From positions 1 to 6,153 of the forward strand of contig JAKSMA010000151.1 in the NCBI GenBank assembly GCA_024400895.1: a stretch of 6,153 nt of DNA, written 5' to 3'. Made by a program: the position numbers and the translations under genes. This DNA comes from Muribaculaceae bacterium. GTDB taxonomy: Bacteria > Bacteroidota > Bacteroidia > Bacteroidales > Muribaculaceae. Below the pieces are notes generated by a model, which saw only the letters and a list, made by a program, of their open reading frames with translations, was not told where the DNA came from and made no database searches. Positions 5,109-6,153 of this stretch are shown one piece after another. The stretch's first letter is position 1. Every line of letters begins with the position of its first letter.

Positions 5109-6153
5109 TTATTTTTCTTTAATAAATGATTGAATAATACCATTCAGTTTGTCGCTCTCCACCAGAAATCCATCGTGTCCGAAATCAGAGTCAATCACAT
5201 GGTATTGACTCCCCTTAATATTATCGACCATTACCTGATGATCGGATGGAGGAAACAGCAAATCGCTGGTGATACTCACCAAAAGAACACGCGCTTTAAT
5301 GCTTTGCAATGCTGCTTGCACACTTTCGCGTCCACGCCCCAAATTGTGCGAGTCGTAGGCTTGAAGCAGGCGATAATATGAATATGCATTGAAGCGACGA
5401 CGCAATTTCTCGCCTTGATATCTCTGATATGAAAGCACTCGATGCATGAATGGCGAATCATAAGGGTCGGCTGGGTCGGCCTGAGTCTTGTCGTAAGCCT
5501 TTCCGCCACGGTAACTCAGCAAAGCTATGCTCCGAGCGGTGGCCATACCATTAAGTCCAGCTTCTGCAATTGCATCTCCAAATGTAGGGTCACTCTCTAT
5601 AGCCATACGCTGGCTTTCATTAAATGCCACGCCCCAAGGATAAGCCTGCGCACCAGTAGCAATAAATACACAATTTTCTGCAAAATCGGGTTGCATCACG
5701 CTCCATTCCAAGCATTGGAAACCTCCCACACTACTACCAATCAGAAGTTTTACATGCTCAACACCCAAATACTGAGCCAACAATTGATGTGCTCGCACCA
5801 TATCGCGAATGGTGACTTTTGGAAAATCTCCATACCAAGGCTCGCCCGTAGCGGGATTGATTTCAGTTGGTCCCGTAGTGCCGTAGCAAGAGCCGAGAAT
5901 ATTGGCGCATACTACGAAATATTCAGCAGGGTCGAGGAATCGGCCAGCCTCAACAGTTCCCGGCCACCAATCAGCCACATCGCTATTGGCAGTGAGCGCA
6001 TGGCACACCCAAGCCACATTGCTCTTGTCGGCATTCAATTCGCCATAGGTGTGATATGCCACAGTCAACGACGGCAACACCTCACCACATTCAAGAGAGA
6101 ATTCTTTATCGTATTTAGTTTGAGTTAATTCTAGGAACGATTGTCCAAAGCAC
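5109..6153 (-). CDS. metX: Homoserine O-acetyltransferase (MetX), 5' end outside window
   Basis: This cytoplasmic alpha/beta-hydrolase-fold enzyme transfers an acetyl group from acetyl-CoA to L-homoserine, the first committed step to methionine by direct sulfhydrylation. The reading frame stays open to the window edge: 25 further codons (reading CFGQSFLELTQ, then EFSLECGE) precede the GTG at 6080, and residues such as FSLECGEVLPSLTVAYHTYG are conserved MetX sequence. The gene is therefore 5'-partial and the GTG at 6080 is not its start. The catalytic triad is visible: Ser in GSSVGG (codon 5732-5730), Asp in TSDLLFPP (codon 5264-5262) and His in GHDGFL (codon 5177-5175). The motif GSCYGTTGP is also typical of MetX and separates it from the unrelated MetA family. 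It lacks a C-terminal CBS extension and ends in FIKEK. A few MetX-family enzymes use succinyl-CoA or act on serine, so the acyl donor is inferred. It leads the metX-hom operon. Confidence 0.93.
   Translation of the reverse strand, partial: CFGQSFLELTQTKYDKEFSLECGEVLPSLTVAYHTYGELNADKSNVAWVCHALTANSDVADWWPGTVEAGRFLDPAEYFVVCANILGSCYGTTGPTEINPATGEPWYGDFPKVTIRDMVRAHQLLAQYLGVEHVKLLIGSSVGGFQCLEWSVMQPDFAENCVFIATGAQAYPWGVAFNESQRMAIESDPTFGDAIAEAGLNGMATARSIALLSYRGGKAYDKTQADPADPYDSPFMHRVLSYQRYQGEKLRRRFNAYSYYRLLQAYDSHNLGRGRESVQAALQSIKARVLLVSITSDLLFPPSDHQVMVDNIKGSQYHVIDSDFGHDGFLVESDKLNGIIQSFIKEK

Noticed and set aside
5442..6128. A 228-codon open frame antisense to metX
   Set aside because: It is fully covered by conserved MetX coding sequence, and its translation is low in recognisable motifs.
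1..6153. tRNA, rRNA, CRISPR array, insertion sequence or phage elements
   Set aside because: No repeat-spacer pattern, transposase or integrase motif, tRNA-like cloverleaf or terminal inverted repeat was seen, and almost all of the sequence is explained by conserved genes.

Overview
The window looks like an ordinary chromosomal stretch from an anaerobic member of the Bacteroidota, most likely order Bacteroidales (Prevotella- or Muribaculum-like; genus not resolvable by eye). The evidence is a BspA-type leucine-rich-repeat exported protein, promoters of the Bacteroidota form (TTTG, about 20 nt, TAnnTTTG), AT-rich gaps, no convincing Shine-Dalgarno sequences, and the typical Bacteroidota form of homoserine dehydrogenase.

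Layout from left to right. (1) Positions 1-438, minus strand: a short BspA-like repeat protein with a signal peptide. It stops in mid-repeat at the window edge and is probably truncated. (2) A 158-base divergent gap holds a strong minus-strand promoter and a plus-strand -7 element. (3) Positions 597-2885, plus strand: nfnA and nfnB, the two subunits of NADH-dependent reduced ferredoxin:NADP+ oxidoreductase (a flavin-based electron-bifurcating transhydrogenase), closed by a perfect hairpin terminator at 2910-2940. (4) Positions 3027-3809, plus strand, with its own promoter: a membrane-anchored TerB plus J-domain co-chaperone of the DjlA type. (5) A hairpin at 3838-3876 separates it from a convergent block. 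(6) Positions 3900-6153, minus strand: metX (homoserine O-acetyltransferase, 5' end outside the window) followed 12 nt later by hom (homoserine dehydrogenase). This pair makes O-acetylhomoserine from aspartate semialdehyde on the way to methionine.

The units are functionally linked only loosely. Nfn supplies or balances NADPH against NADH and ferredoxin. NADPH is a plausible reductant for homoserine dehydrogenase, but that link is metabolic inference and not an operon. No RNA gene, insertion sequence, CRISPR array, phage gene or attachment site was seen, and no gene-free stretch exceeds 300 bases. I found no convincing new biological system. The points most worth checking are the truncated BspA-like gene, the unusual Fe-S ligands of Nfn, the C-terminal domain of the homoserine dehydrogenase and the glycine-rich membrane anchor of the DjlA-like protein.
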